A DNA stretch of 44,529 nt from Desulfobacterium sp. (GCA_016342325.1 JAEINR010000050.1:1-44529), one strand, 5' to 3'; shown: positions 16,577 through 25,865, counted from the first letter of the stretch. A program made the numbers and translations. The notes: a model not told the origin generated them from the letters alone.

Positions 16577-17798
16577 CGATGATTTTCCTGTAGGCTTGGG
16601 CGGTTTTTACGGCGGTTTTTTCCCAGGTAAAGTTCTCCATGACGCGTTGGTAGCCGGCCTCGGCAAGGCGTTCACGCTCCGCGGGATCGTCGAACAGTGC
16701 TTCAATGGCCGTCTCAAGGGCCGTGGCATCCTTTGGCGGTACCAGCAGGGCTGCATCGCCTGCGACTTCCGGCAGCGCGCCGCCGGTGGTGGATATCACA
16801 GGAATCCGGCAGGCCATGGCTTCTCCCACGGGAAGGCCGAACCCCTCGTAAAGGGAGGGGACAACGGCAATGCTGGCCCTTGCGTATTCCTGGATAAATT
16901 GCTGGTTGTCGATCCTGCCTGTGAACTCCACATGGTCGGCAAGGTCCAGCTGTTTCACCAGCCGTTCGATGCCGCCGTTCTTTTTCGGAGCGCCGATGAC
17001 GGTGAGCTTGACCGGTCGTCGTTGGGAGAGATTTTTTACTGCATGGAGAAGGTAGTAGAGGCCCTTCAGCGGTGTGTCGGCACTGTTGGTGACGATGAGC
17101 CGCCAGGGATCCTTTTTTACCTTTTCCAGGGGATAGAACAGACTGGTGTCGATGCCGATGGGAATGGTGGTGAACCGATCGGCCGGGATGGAGAACTCCT
17201 TTGCGATGTCATGCTTGGAGTAGTCGGACACGGTGATGAGGCTCTTGAGTCGTCTTGCAACAAACTTCTGCATCCCGATGAACGAGTACCACCTCAGGTG
17301 TTTAACCTTCTTGATGAAGGATCGCGTACTTTTAACGGCGATTCTTCTGTCAACCGAAATGGGGTGGTGAATGGTTGCCGTGACCGGAATCTTTTTTGCC
17401 AGGGAGAGCATGCTGTAGCTCAGGCTCTGGTTGTCGTGGATGATGTCGAATCGGTCCAGCTTGTCTTTGAGGTACTTATTTGCCCTCATGCCAAAGGCCA
17501 GGGGTTCGGAATACCCCATGGTAGAAATACCGAGCCATTCGATCATATTGATGGGATCTTTCAGTTCCTCAAGGGAGGGGGTCCTGAACAGATCATCCGG
17601 ATTGTAGAGATCCAATGTCTTGAGCATGGTAAGGGTGGCGTCACCGTTGAGCTGGGGATCGGGTGGTCCTGCGATCACTTCGACCCTGTGCCCAAGATCG
17701 GTCAGGGCACGGCTCAGGTTTCTGACATACACCCCTTGGCCGCCGCAGTGGGGGTTGCTTCGGTAGCTGATGATTCCTATATTGAGTGGATTTGTCAT
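16557..17798 (-). CDS. GT4-family glycosyltransferase
   Basis: A 413-residue retaining glycosyltransferase of the GT-B fold, probably transferring a sugar from a nucleotide donor to a lipid or polysaccharide acceptor at the inner face of the membrane. The N-terminal domain begins LNIGIISYRSNPHCGGQGVY with the glycine-rich acceptor loop. The donor domain contains the PIGIDTSLF motif, VTNSADTPLKGL and the E-x7-E signature in LYEGFGLPVGEAMAC. ATG 17798 is chosen because the longer open frame (to 17873) would overlap the tRNA gene. There is no clear ribosome binding site; the start lies only 13 bases after the tRNA 3' end. The overlapping methyltransferase suggests one pathway. Confidence 0.92.
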   Translation of the reverse strand: MTNPLNIGIISYRSNPHCGGQGVYVRNLSRALTDLGHRVEVIAGPPDPQLNGDATLTMLKTLDLYNPDDLFRTPSLEELKDPINMIEWLGISTMGYSEPLAFGMRANKYLKDKLDRFDIIHDNQSLSYSMLSLAKKIPVTATIHHPISVDRRIAVKSTRSFIKKVKHLRWYSFIGMQKFVARRLKSLITVSDYSKHDIAKEFSIPADRFTTIPIGIDTSLFYPLEKVKKDPWRLIVTNSADTPLKGLYYLLHAVKNLSQRRPVKLTVIGAPKKNGGIERLVKQLDLADHVEFTGRIDNQQFIQEYARASIAVVPSLYEGFGLPVGEAMACRIPVISTTGGALPEVAGDAALLVPPKDATALETAIEALFDDPAERERLAEAGYQRVMENFTWEKTAVKTAQAYRKIIDDHTGL

Positions 17799-17811
17799 GA
17801 TGGGGGATGTA

Positions 17812-17887
17812 TGGTGCGCCCGGCTGGAATCGAACCAGCGATCTACAGCTTCGGAGGCTGTCGCCTTATCCACTGGGCTACGGGCGC
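17812..17887 (-). tRNA. tRNA-Arg (anticodon CCG)
   Basis: A complete 76-base cloverleaf on the minus strand: acceptor GCGCCCG/CGGGCGC, a 3-bp D-stem, anticodon stem ACAGC/GCTGT with loop CTCCGAA (anticodon CCG, reads CGG), T-arm GCTGG-TTCGATT-CCAGC, discriminator A and an encoded CCA. It lies between folC (39 bases upstream) and the glycosyltransferase (13 bases downstream), all in one direction. No integrase or duplicated tRNA end is seen next to it. Confidence 0.97.
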
Positions 17888-17925
17888 AAACAAGAATGCA
17901 TACTACTCCTTAAAGGGTTCTAATG

Positions 17926-19227
17926 TCAAGGGCGAATGTCCTCAGTAAGCTTTTTCCTGGCCTCGCCGGCAACATAGAGGGATCCTGCAATGCATACCGC
18001 ATCCGTGGCGGATGAGGTTTTTACGGCATGATCCACCGCCTCGGCAACGGTTTCGATGACAGTGATCTCCTTTGAGAATAAGGATTTTGCTGTCTGTTCG
18101 AGGATGGCAGGATCAATGCTCCGCTTGTTGTCCGCCCGGGTGAAGATGACCCTATCCGCCCAAGGCAGGAGAAGGTTAAGCATGGGTTCAAAATCCTTGT
18201 CATCCAGGATTCCCAGGACCAGGGTCAGGCGCCTGTCTGAAAACTCCTCTTCAAAGAAGCGTGCCAGATTGGTTGCCGCAGCCAGGTTGTGGGCGCCGTC
18301 TATCACCACCAACGGTTCTGCCATGATCTTTTCCAGGCGTCCGGCCCACTGGGTCTCTGCCATGCCTTTTCTAATGATCGCATCTGAAATAGCAGGATCC
18401 TGGTTTGCCTGGGCGGGAAACAGCAGCTCCACGGCGGCCAGGGCCAGGGCTGAGTTGTCCAGCTGGTGACGGCCGGGTAAACGGGTGGTTATCCCGGTGA
18501 TCTCTCGGTTGATGCCGCTGTAGGTAAAGCCTGTTTGATCCCCATCCCGGCGGGTGTGAAAATCTCTACCAAGGAGATGGAGAGGGGCCTGTCGGTCTGC
18601 TGCAATATCGGTGAGTACACCAAGGGCCTGCTCCTGGGTTGCGCCTGTGATAACAGGAACCCCGGGCTTGATGATGCCCCCTTTTTCCATTGCAATGGCC
18701 TCGATGGTGTCCCCAAGGTATTCCGTGTGCTCAATGGAGAGGTTGGAGATGACAGACAGTTCCGGGGAGAGGACGTTGGTGGCGTCGAGCCTGCCGCCCA
18801 TGCCGGTTTCGATGATTGCCCACTCCACGCCATCCCTGTCGAACAGGTAAAAGGCCATGGCCGTTGCAAGCTCAAAAAAGGTTGCCTGTCGTTCCCCTGT
18901 GTCCGCCTGTTTCACTGCCTGGTAGGCCTCCACCACGTCATCATCGGATACCTGGTCTCCGTCGATGACAAAGCGTTCATTAAATTTGATCAGATGGGGG
19001 GAGGTGTAAAGGCCGGTCTTGAATCCGGCGTTCCTGAGGATGGAAGCAATGTAGGAAGCGATGGAGCCTTTACCGTTGGTGCCGGCAATGTGAATACTCT
19101 TGAATTTTTTTTCCGGAGAGCCGAGGTTGGTCAATATCTGGGACGTTGTGTCAAGTCCCAGTTTGATGCCAAACCGTCCAAGTCCGTACATATTCTCAAG
19201 ACACTCATCATAGGAGATCTGTTTCAT
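17926..19227 (-). CDS. folC: Bifunctional folylpolyglutamate synthase / dihydrofolate synthase
   Basis: Adds glutamate to dihydropteroate and to reduced folates, with ATP, in the cytoplasm. The 433-residue length is usual for FolC. The Mur-ligase ATP loop HIAGTNGKGS is near residue 47-56, followed by YTSPHLIKFNERF, which is diagnostic for FolC. ETGMGGRLDATNV and ISNLSIEHTEYLGDT continue the Mur-ligase core, and VIDGAHNLAAA marks the C-terminal domain. The ATG has only a poor ribosome binding site. Upstream is the rpsU terminator; tRNA-Arg follows within 39 bases. Confidence 0.96.
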   Translation of the reverse strand: MKQISYDECLENMYGLGRFGIKLGLDTTSQILTNLGSPEKKFKSIHIAGTNGKGSIASYIASILRNAGFKTGLYTSPHLIKFNERFVIDGDQVSDDDVVEAYQAVKQADTGERQATFFELATAMAFYLFDRDGVEWAIIETGMGGRLDATNVLSPELSVISNLSIEHTEYLGDTIEAIAMEKGGIIKPGVPVITGATQEQALGVLTDIAADRQAPLHLLGRDFHTRRDGDQTGFTYSGINREITGITTRLPGRHQLDNSALALAAVELLFPAQANQDPAISDAIIRKGMAETQWAGRLEKIMAEPLVVIDGAHNLAAATNLARFFEEEFSDRRLTLVLGILDDKDFEPMLNLLLPWADRVIFTRADNKRSIDPAILEQTAKSLFSKEITVIETVAEAVDHAVKTSSATDAVCIAGSLYVAGEARKKLTEDIRP

Positions 19228-19261
19228 TGTAAACGATGCTCTATCGGGTTAATAGGATAAA

Positions 19262-19298
19262 AACCCGGCAGATATGATGGAGCTATATCTGCCGGGTT
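19262..19298 (-). terminator. Rho-independent terminator of rpsU
   Basis: A perfect 14-bp stem, AACCCGGCAGATAT (19262-19275) against 19285-19298, with a 9-base loop, followed on the minus strand by a short T-run. It lies about 40 bases after the rpsU stop and before folC. Confidence 0.9.
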
Positions 19299-19337
19299 CT
19301 TGTTAACCATTGAGGTTAAATTTTCAACGGATTGTGC

Positions 19338-19535
19338 CTAATGTCTTCTGGAGCTGGCAATGCGCTGTCTTCTCATCGCCTCTCTCATCTTACGTCGTCT
19401 GAACTGACTTGGTTTTTCAAAATGTTTTTTCATTTTGAGACGTTTAAATAGCCCGTCATTCTGAATTTTCTTTTTCAGAATTTTCATGGCTCTTTCAACG
19501 TCGTTATCAATGACCTTGACTGTAATATCCTTCAA
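19338..19535 (-). CDS. rpsU: Ribosomal protein S21
   Basis: A 65-residue basic protein of the small subunit, involved in start-site selection near the anti-Shine-Dalgarno end of 16S rRNA. The family core VKVIDNDVERAMKILKKK, the KKHFEKPS motif and the Arg/Lys-rich tail are all present. An ATG at 19559 would give 73 residues but has no ribosome binding site and adds an unusual GKKGAIHL head. TTG at 19535 is preceded by AAAGGGG with 8 bases spacing and gives MKDITVKV, a normal family start. The leader contains a long inverted repeat that reaches this binding site. Confidence 0.93.
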   Translation of the reverse strand: MKDITVKVIDNDVERAMKILKKKIQNDGLFKRLKMKKHFEKPSQFRRRKMREAMRRQRIASSRRH

Positions 19536-19547
19536 ATGTATCGCCCC

Positions 19548-19632
19548 TTTCTTGCCCATCGATAAACGACGGTTTATTTTTTTATGATATTAAACAATGG
19601 TAATATCAGAGTCGATAACAATGGGCAAGAAA
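19548..19632 (-). promoter_or_regulatory. Structured leader of rpsU
   Basis: On the minus strand TTTCTTGCCCAT (19632-19621) can pair with ATGGGCAAGAAA (19559-19548), 12 perfect base pairs, with further pairing CGAC/GTCG inside and an inner hairpin GATATTA/TAATATC. The 3' arm runs into the AAAGGGG ribosome binding site of the TTG start. Such a fold could control S21 translation. It also explains why an ATG occurs in an arm without being a start. Confidence 0.5.
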
Positions 19633-19668
19633 AAAATAATCTTGTTGTCTCAACTCTTTGCTTCAACT

Positions 19669-20343
19669 CTACAATTTTGAGATCAGCTCTGCGGTAACAT
19701 CGGGCAGGGCATTTTTGCCTTCAAGGGTGAAGTAGTTGATAGTGGTGTCATTTGCTGCAATGTCACGGAAGACATAGGCAGAAGCCAGGGTGCCGGTCTC
19801 TGCGTCGTAGTAGATGGAATGACGCTTGTCGATGGCGCCCTCGTCCTGATCGTCCGCCCTTGAGCTCAAAGCGCCGCCGCATACCCGGCACACGTCTCCG
19901 TTGGGCTTGATGGCATCGATGAAGATGTTGTTGGGGTGGTTGTTGTCTTTCTCACAGAGGCGGCGGCCCATGATCCGGTCCTTTGCAATCTGGCGGTCCA
20001 GGAGTATCTCAATGACGATGTCGAGCTTCATTTTCTCTTCTTTGAGGGATGCATCGAGTTTTTCAGCCTGAACCTTGTTTCTCGGGAATCCGTCTAGGAG
20101 CCAGCCCTTGGCGCAGTCATCCTGTTTGAGTCTGTCGAGGATCATGGGGATGGTGATATCGTCGGGTACAAGGTCGCCCTTGTCGATAAACGCTTTGGCT
20201 TTCTTGCCAAGCTCAGTTCCACCCTTTATATTGTCGCGGAAGATTGCGCCGGACTCGATGTGGGCGATGTTGTACTTGTCCTTGAGAATTGCGCCCTGGG
20301 TTCCTTTACCACTGCCGTTGGGTCCGAAAAAAATGATGTTCAT
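19669..20343 (-). CDS. adk: Adenylate kinase with a metal-binding LID
   Basis: Interconverts ATP + AMP and 2 ADP in the cytoplasm, 224 residues. The P-loop is GPNGSGKGTQ (residues 7-16), IESGAIFRD contributes to AMP binding and LLDGFPRN follows at 82-89. The LID has Cys130-x5-His136-x15-Cys152-x2-Cys155, exactly the spacing of the Zn/Co/Fe site described for Desulfovibrio gigas adenylate kinase. This is a strong hint at a sulfate-reducing deltaproteobacterium. AAGGAG precedes the ATG. The gene lies upstream of rpsU on the same strand, 110 bases away, and diverges from coaE. Confidence 0.96.
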   Translation of the reverse strand: MNIIFFGPNGSGKGTQGAILKDKYNIAHIESGAIFRDNIKGGTELGKKAKAFIDKGDLVPDDITIPMILDRLKQDDCAKGWLLDGFPRNKVQAEKLDASLKEEKMKLDIVIEILLDRQIAKDRIMGRRLCEKDNNHPNNIFIDAIKPNGDVCRVCGGALSSRADDQDEGAIDKRHSIYYDAETGTLASAYVFRDIAANDTTINYFTLEGKNALPDVTAELISKL

Positions 20344-20503
20344 GTAAATCTCCTTTTTAGTTTAAATGATATTTTTTTTCTTATCTCAAAAGAGGTTCTC
20401 ACCTCTTGTATGTTTGTGCGAACGTATGTAACACATGGTGCAGGTCTTTAACTATAAAAGTGGTTGATGATTGTCAAGCTTTGCTGTATTGAAAAAAGAG
20501 ATT

Positions 20504-21118
20504 ATGAAAAATTATCCACTGAAAATCGGGGTTACCGGCTGCGCCGGATCGGGTAAGAGCCTTGTTTGTAAACGGTTTTCCCAGTTGGGCCTCAGGGTTG
20601 TCTCCTGTGATGAAATTGCGCGACAGGTGGTTGAGCCGGGGGCAAAGGCCCATGGACAGCTTGTGGCGTTGTTTGGAAAAGGGATGGTCGGCGATGACGG
20701 GAATCTTGACCGGGAAAAGCTGCGGGATCTTATAATAGGGTCGCCTGTTGACCGGGAACGGTTGGAGGGTGTTGTTCAGCCTGCCATCGTGGCAGAGATG
20801 TTGCGCCAGCTCGAGGGGGCAGGGGATCTCCTGGTTGTTGCCGAGGTTCCCCTTCTGTTTGAGCTTGGGCTTGACCCCTATTTTGATGTGACTGTCACCG
20901 TGGCTGCCCCGAGGGGGATGCTTGTTGAGAGAATCTCCGCCCGGGACGGAGTCGATTCCAGGTCGGCCCGATCTCTCCTTGATATGCAGATGTCCCAGCA
21001 GGATAAGGTCGACGGGGCAGACCATGTTATCTGGAACAGCACCGGAGTTGATTCCCTTTATAGAGCAGTCGATAAACTTTATTCTACAATAAAAAACTCT
21101 TTGCTTGACATGGGGTAA
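20504..21118 (+). CDS. coaE: Dephospho-CoA kinase
   Basis: Phosphorylates the 3'-hydroxyl of dephospho-CoA, the last step of coenzyme A synthesis. The 204-residue length is normal. P-loop GCAGSGKS is at residues 12-19; CDEIARQVVEPG, VVAEVPLLFELGL and the LID-like ERISARDGVDSRSARSLLDMQMSQ match the family. ATG 20504 is preferred to an upstream TTG at 20471, because AAAAAGAG lies in front of it and the family starts close to the P-loop. The rho gene follows 180 bases downstream on the same strand. Confidence 0.94.
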   Translation: MKNYPLKIGVTGCAGSGKSLVCKRFSQLGLRVVSCDEIARQVVEPGAKAHGQLVALFGKGMVGDDGNLDREKLRDLIIGSPVDRERLEGVVQPAIVAEMLRQLEGAGDLLVVAEVPLLFELGLDPYFDVTVTVAAPRGMLVERISARDGVDSRSARSLLDMQMSQQDKVDGADHVIWNSTGVDSLYRAVDKLYSTIKNSLLDMG

Positions 21119-21298
21119 ATAATAGTTTAGCACTTGTAGTGTATATCCCATGTGTCTGCGTAAATCTGCTGATTTACAACAAGCTGCCGCAACAAAATTT
21201 CACGCGTATATTTCAATCCATAGAAGAAGGTGCTCTTCGTATTTTAAATCCAATGAACGACAGTCTGAAAAACAATTATTTTTACGGAGTCTATTCCC

Positions 21299-22546
21299 AT
21301 GAATCTTGAAGAACTACAAAAGATGAAGATCAGTGAGCTGACCGAGCTTGCAAAGAAATACAAAATCAAGGGGGTCGGCGGTGTCAAAAAACAGGAACTG
21401 ATCTTAACCTTGCTCCAGGCTGCCATTGAGGAGAGCGGGCAGATATATGGTGAGGGAACCCTGGAGATTCTTCCTGATGGATTTGGGTTTTTAAGGGCGC
21501 CCGACTATAATTACCTTCCCGGACCGGATGATATTTATGTTTCTCCTTCCCAGATTCGAAGGTTTAATTTAAGAACCGGGGATACCCTGTCCGGCCAGGT
21601 GCGGCAGCCAAAGGACAGTGAACGCTACTTTGCCCTGTTAAAAGTGGAGTCTGTTAACTATCAAAATCCCGAACTTGCGGCGGAGACGATTCTGTTTGAT
21701 AATCTGACGCCCCTTTATCCCGAGCGCAAGGTGACCCTTGAGGGGGATCCGGACAACTACTCCATGCGCGTTATTGACATGATGGCTCCCATCGGGTTTG
21801 GCCAGCGCGGACTTATCGTTTCTCCTCCCAGGACCGGTAAGACCATGCTCTTGAAAAACATTGCCAACTCAATGATCGCCGCCCACGATAATATCGTTCC
21901 CATGATTTTGCTCATCGACGAGCGGCCTGAGGAGGTCACGGATATGGCTCGTTCGGTCAAGGCTGAGGTGATCAGTTCGACCTTTGATGAGCCTGCCGAG
22001 CGCCATGTTCAGGTGGCTGAAATGGTGATTGAAAAGGCAAAGCGGATGGTGGAACAGGGCCATGACGTGGTGATCCTCCTGGATAGTATTACCCGGCTTG
22101 CCAGGGCTTATAATGCGGTTATGCCGCCTTCCGGAAAGATCCTCTCGGGTGGTGTTGATTCCAACGCCCTGGATCGGCCTAAGCGTTTCTTTGGTGCTGC
22201 CAGGAACATCGAAGAGGGTGGTAGTCTTACCATCATTGCGACTGCACTCATCGATACGGGCAGTCGGATGGATGAGGTTATCTTTGAGGAGTTCAAGGGT
22301 ACGGGTAATATGGAACTCGTTCTGGATCGAAAGCTTGCCGATAGAAGAATTTTTCCTGCCATTGATATGAATAAATCCGGGACCCGAAAAGAGGAACTGC
22401 TCATGGAATCCCAGACGTTGAACCGGGTCTGGATACTCAGAAAATTGCTTTCAAGTCTAAATCCTGTCGACTCCATGTCTTTTTTACTTGAAAAAATGCA
22501 AGGAACAGAGGATAATAAAGAATTTCTTGATTTGATGAATTCATGA
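21299..22546 (+). CDS. rho: Transcription termination factor Rho
   Basis: Hexameric RNA-dependent ATPase that ends transcription at Rho-dependent sites. 415 residues, the normal short form. Rho_N is at residues 1-45 ([23 protein letters not shown]), then the cold-shock-like RNA-binding domain with DGFGFLR and [18 protein letters not shown]. The ATPase has Walker A PPRTGKT near residue 178, [15 protein letters not shown] with catalytic Glu, [16 protein letters not shown] (Walker B) and the R-loop region. An ACGGAG site precedes the ATG. L31 follows 39 bases downstream. Confidence 0.98.
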   Translation: MNLEELQKMKISELTELAKKYKIKGVGGVKKQELILTLLQAAIEESGQIYGEGTLEILPDGFGFLRAPDYNYLPGPDDIYVSPSQIRRFNLRTGDTLSGQVRQPKDSERYFALLKVESVNYQNPELAAETILFDNLTPLYPERKVTLEGDPDNYSMRVIDMMAPIGFGQRGLIVSPPRTGKTMLLKNIANSMIAAHDNIVPMILLIDERPEEVTDMARSVKAEVISSTFDEPAERHVQVAEMVIEKAKRMVEQGHDVVILLDSITRLARAYNAVMPPSGKILSGGVDSNALDRPKRFFGAARNIEEGGSLTIIATALIDTGSRMDEVIFEEFKGTGNMELVLDRKLADRRIFPAIDMNKSGTRKEELLMESQTLNRVWILRKLLSSLNPVDSMSFLLEKMQGTEDNKEFLDLMNS

Positions 22547-22585
22547 TAATTGTGAAAAAAAGATATATTATAAGGAGTTAAGGGT

Positions 22586-22813
22586 ATGAGAAAAGAAATC
22601 CATCCGGATTACACACGAACAATGGCATCCTGCGCATGCGGGAATACACTGGAGGTCGGCTCCACAAAAGAAAATATCAAGGTGGAAATTTGTGCAAAGT
22701 GCCATCCTTTCTTCACCGGAAAGCAGAAGCTTGTGGATACTGCCGGACGAATCGACCGTTTTAAGAAAAAATATGCGGGATTCAGTGCTGCTTCAGCTGC
22801 AGAAAAAAAGTAG
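22586..22813 (+). CDS. rpmE: Ribosomal protein L31, zinc-binding form
   Basis: A 75-residue large-subunit protein bridging the subunits. Starts [12 protein letters not shown] as usual. Cys16-x-Cys18 and Cys36-x2-Cys39 form the zinc site of the C+ type, so this is the zinc-replete paralogue. AAGGAG precedes the ATG. Followed by a terminator, then prfA. Confidence 0.97.
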   Translation: MRKEIHPDYTRTMASCACGNTLEVGSTKENIKVEICAKCHPFFTGKQKLVDTAGRIDRFKKKYAGFSAASAAEKK

Positions 22814-22831
22814 ATAAACTTTTTAACATTG

Positions 22832-22870
22832 AAGGGAACCGGGGGATGTCTATTCCTGGGTTCCCTTTTT
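22832..22870 (+). terminator. Rho-independent terminator after rpmE
   Basis: AAGGGAACC (22832-22840) pairs with GGTTCCCTT (22859-22867) around an 18-base loop and continues into a T-run. It ends 14 bases before the prfA start, so some readthrough or a promoter within the region must feed prfA. Confidence 0.8.
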
Positions 22871-22883
22871 GAGTTTACGGATC

Positions 22884-23948
22884 ATGATAAATAAATTACA
22901 GGGTATAAAAGAGCGATTTGTCAAGCTTGAGCATCTGTTGAGTGATCCGGCCGTCATTGCCGACCAGGTCAAGTACCAGAAATACCTCAAGGAACATGGC
23001 GAGCTGAATAAGGTCGTTTCCGTGTTTATTGTTTATGAAGGGGTTGTCGGGGAACTGGCCGAGGCAAAGGAACTTCTGAAAGATACGGATTCCGATATCA
23101 GGGATATGGCCAAGGACGAGATCTCCTCCCTTGGCAAAAGGCTGGAAGAACTCGAATCTGAGTTGAAACTGCAGCTCATGCCAAAGGATCCCCGGGATGA
23201 CAAGAATGTTATTCTTGAAATTCGGGCCGGTACCGGAGGAGAGGAAGCGGGTCTCTTTGCCGGAGATCTGTTCAGGATGTACTCCAGGTATGCCGAGGGT
23301 AAGCGCTGGGTTGTGGAGGTGATCGATAGCAGTCACTCAAGTGCCGGCGGCTTTAAGGAGGTTATTGCCATGATTCGGGGCGCGGGCGCTTTCAGCTCTT
23401 TCAAGTATGAGAGCGGCACCCACCGGGTGCAGCGGGTGCCGGAGACCGAGACCCAGGGTCGGGTTCACACCTCTGCCGTGACCGTTGCCGTGTTGCCTGA
23501 AGCCGAGGATGTTGAGCTGGTCATTGATCCGACCGAGCTGAAGGTTGACGTGTTCAGGGCGTCCGGGCCTGGCGGTCAGTCCGTTAATACCACGGATTCC
23601 GCCGTTCGGATCACCCATCTTCCCACGGGCATTGTTGCCACCTGTCAGGACGAGAAGTCCCAGATCAAGAACAAGCTCCAGGCCATGAAGGTGTTGAAAG
23701 CCCGGGTTCTTGACAAGATGGTGAGGGAAGTGGAAGAAAAACGGGCTGCCCAGCGAAAAGGGCAGGTGGGCACCGGCGATCGAAGTGGAAGAATTCGGAC
23801 CTACAATTTTCCCCAGGGCAGGATGACCGATCATAGGGTCGGACTTACCCTCTATAAATTGGACAGTATTATGGAAGGCGATATCCAGGTGATTGTTGAC
23901 GAGCTTAAGACCCACAGCCAGGCCGAGGCTCTTAGGGAAGCCCAATAA
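22884..23948 (+). CDS. prfA: Peptide chain release factor 1
   Basis: Recognises UAA and UAG stop codons and triggers peptide release. 354 residues from ATG 22884. The N-terminal helical domain is followed by the PCRF domain ([12 protein letters not shown] near residue 113) and the catalytic RF-1 domain with Gly230-Gly231-Gln232 in [10 protein letters not shown]. This Gln is the substrate of the prmC product encoded 3 bases downstream. The longer frame from 22869 begins inside the rpmE terminator with a TTG and adds no conserved residues, so it was not used. RF1 rather than RF2: the gene lacks the RF2 programmed frameshift. Confidence 0.96.
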   Translation: MINKLQGIKERFVKLEHLLSDPAVIADQVKYQKYLKEHGELNKVVSVFIVYEGVVGELAEAKELLKDTDSDIRDMAKDEISSLGKRLEELESELKLQLMPKDPRDDKNVILEIRAGTGGEEAGLFAGDLFRMYSRYAEGKRWVVEVIDSSHSSAGGFKEVIAMIRGAGAFSSFKYESGTHRVQRVPETETQGRVHTSAVTVAVLPEAEDVELVIDPTELKVDVFRASGPGGQSVNTTDSAVRITHLPTGIVATCQDEKSQIKNKLQAMKVLKARVLDKMVREVEEKRAAQRKGQVGTGDRSGRIRTYNFPQGRMTDHRVGLTLYKLDSIMEGDIQVIVDELKTHSQAEALREAQ

Positions 23949-23951
23949 ATC

Positions 23952-24851
23952 ATGGTCAGTGATCAAGGCCCATGGACGATCAAAAAGATTCTCGTCTGGA
24001 CGGATACCTATTTTACGTCCAACGGGATCGATAGCCCAAGACTTGCCGCCGAAATTCTGCTCAGTCACTGCCTCGATATCAGGCGGCTTGACCTCTATCT
24101 CCAGCATGACCGTCCCCTGAATAAGGATGAGTTGGTCTCTTTTCGGGAGTTGGTCAAGCGGCGGATCAATCGGGAACCTGTTGCCTACATTACCGGAACA
24201 AAAGGATTCTGGGAGTCGGATTTCAAGGTGGCGCCCGGGGTGCTGATCCCAAGACCGGATACCGAGGTGTTGGTAGAGGCTGCGCTCAAGGTTCTCGGCC
24301 AGGTTGGAGATGCTCCCCGCCGGGTGCTGGAGCTGGGCGTCGGTTCAGGGGCTGTGATCGTGAGTCTGGCAAGGAGTCATCCGGAGTGTCGTTGTGTTGC
24401 AGGAGATCTTTCTTTGACCGCTCTGGGGGTGGCCGCTTCCAACGCAGCCATGGAACCCCAATGTTCAAACCTTGACTTTGTTGCTGGTTCCTGGTTTTCG
24501 CCGTTCAGGCAGGAGGCTCAATTTGACCTTGTTGTTTCCAATCCACCCTACATTCCGACCCGGGATATCGAAGCTCTGCAGCCTGAGATTAATCGCTTCG
24601 AGCCGCGCCTGGCACTTGACGGAGGCGTTGACGGGCTGGACTGTATTCGGACCATTATGGCTGAGGCGTGTGATTACCTTGTTCCGGGCGGAATTTTGCT
24701 AATGGAAACCGGCTCGGATCAGCGGGAGGGCGTCGACCGGATTTTTAAAAATTGTCAGGGGTATGCATCCATCGAATTTTTTAATGATTATGCCGGGCTC
24801 CACCGGGTAGTCAAGCTTGAAAAAAAGATTGCCAACAGCAAACCTCTTTGA
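23952..24851 (+). CDS. prmC: Release factor glutamine methyltransferase
   Basis: Methylates the Gln of the GGQ motif in release factors with S-adenosylmethionine. 299 residues. The N-terminal helical domain is followed by PVAYITGTKGFWESDF and VLIPRPDTEVLVE, both typical of PrmC, then the SAM loop LELGVGSGAVIV and the catalytic NPPY motif (VVSNPPYIPT near residue 200). It follows prfA by only 3 bases, the standard prfA-prmC arrangement. Confidence 0.96.
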   Translation: MVSDQGPWTIKKILVWTDTYFTSNGIDSPRLAAEILLSHCLDIRRLDLYLQHDRPLNKDELVSFRELVKRRINREPVAYITGTKGFWESDFKVAPGVLIPRPDTEVLVEAALKVLGQVGDAPRRVLELGVGSGAVIVSLARSHPECRCVAGDLSLTALGVAASNAAMEPQCSNLDFVAGSWFSPFRQEAQFDLVVSNPPYIPTRDIEALQPEINRFEPRLALDGGVDGLDCIRTIMAEACDYLVPGGILLMETGSDQREGVDRIFKNCQGYASIEFFNDYAGLHRVVKLEKKIANSKPL

Positions 24852-25001
24852 TATATAAAGCAGGATTTGTTTAAAGTTAGTTCGTTACTACACACACTCC
24901 CTGATCTGATTTCGGGTGCTTTTCTACGTTATGTGAAAAGTCGGAGTCGGAAAGGATAGGAGTGGCGGAAAAAAACCATTTAAGAAATAACGGAGAAAAG
25001 T
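24852..25001 (+). promoter_or_regulatory. Leader region of the rpsB operon
   Basis: A 150-base gap before rpsB. GGAG (ACGGAGAAAAG) before 25002 is the ribosome binding site. An operon of this type usually has a strong promoter and S2 feedback on its leader, but I found no clear -35/-10 pair and no conserved fold that I recognise. Confidence 0.35.
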
Positions 25002-25835
25002 ATGGCTTACGTTACAATGAGAGAACTTCTTGAGGCAGGTGTTCATTTCGGTCACCAGACACGACGTTGGAATCCGAAGATGAAAAAATATATTTTTGGT
25101 GCAAGGAACGGCATTTACATCGTCGATCTTCAGCAGACCGTCAAGATGTTCAGGACTGCCTACGATTTCATTGCAGACACCGCAGCTGAGGGAAAGAGCA
25201 TCCTCTTTGTCGGTACCAAGAAACAGGCAAGGGAATCTATCTACGAAGAGGCCAACCGCGCTGAAACATATTACGTTCAGAATCGTTGGCTCGGTGGTAT
25301 GTTGACAAACTTCCAGACCATCAAGAAAACCATCGGTCGGTATGAGTTCCTCAATACCATCGAAAACGACGGAACCATCGAAGACTATCCCAAGAAAGAG
25401 CGGGTCAAGATGGGCAAGGAAAAGGAAAAGCTGGAGGCGTGCATCGGTGGTATCTCCAAGATGAAGAACCTTCCCGGCGCCATCTTTGTGATTGATCCTA
25501 AAAACGAGTCCATTGCCGTTAAAGAAGGAAAACGACTCGGTATTCCCATCGTTGCAGTGGTTGACACCAACTGTGATCCCGATGATATCGATTACGTCAT
25601 CCCCGGAAATGACGATGCCATCCGTTCCATCCGGTTGTTCGCCTCCAAGATTGCCGATGCCACACTTGAGGGCAAACAGCGTTATATGGAGAAGCAGCAG
25701 GCCGGATCCGATAAGGAAGGCATGGACGAGGTGTTCCAGGGCGCAATCGCAGCTGAAGAGAAGGCTGTTGAGTCCGACGGAACAGACGGACCCGTTGTCG
25801 AAAAGATTAAAAGGAAAATTGCACCGGCTGAGTAA
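25002..25835 (+). CDS. rpsB: Ribosomal protein S2
   Basis: Small-subunit protein needed for S1 binding. 277 residues, slightly longer than E. coli S2 because of an acidic/charged C-terminal tail. [22 protein letters not shown] is the classic start, followed by [13 protein letters not shown]-like [28 protein letters not shown] and [23 protein letters not shown]. First gene of the rpsB-tsf-pyrH-frr cluster; tsf begins 30 bases downstream. Confidence 0.98.
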   Translation: MAYVTMRELLEAGVHFGHQTRRWNPKMKKYIFGARNGIYIVDLQQTVKMFRTAYDFIADTAAEGKSILFVGTKKQARESIYEEANRAETYYVQNRWLGGMLTNFQTIKKTIGRYEFLNTIENDGTIEDYPKKERVKMGKEKEKLEACIGGISKMKNLPGAIFVIDPKNESIAVKEGKRLGIPIVAVVDTNCDPDDIDYVIPGNDDAIRSIRLFASKIADATLEGKQRYMEKQQAGSDKEGMDEVFQGAIAAEEKAVESDGTDGPVVEKIKRKIAPAE

Positions 25836-25865
25836 CGGCTGGGTAACGATAAGGAGTGTTAGAAA

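Noticed and set aside
17798-17873. N-terminal extension of the glycosyltransferase
   Set aside because: It overlaps the tRNA-Arg gene and adds no conserved sequence.
16569-17948. 459-codon plus-strand frame opposite the glycosyltransferase
   Set aside because: It runs through the tRNA gene and into folC on the opposite strand; shadow frame.
20471-20503. TTG start for coaE
   Set aside because: No ribosome binding site, and the family begins near ATG 20504.
21105-21133. TTGACA upstream of rho as a promoter
   Set aside because: It lies in the last codons of coaE and no acceptable -10 box is found at 16-18 bases.
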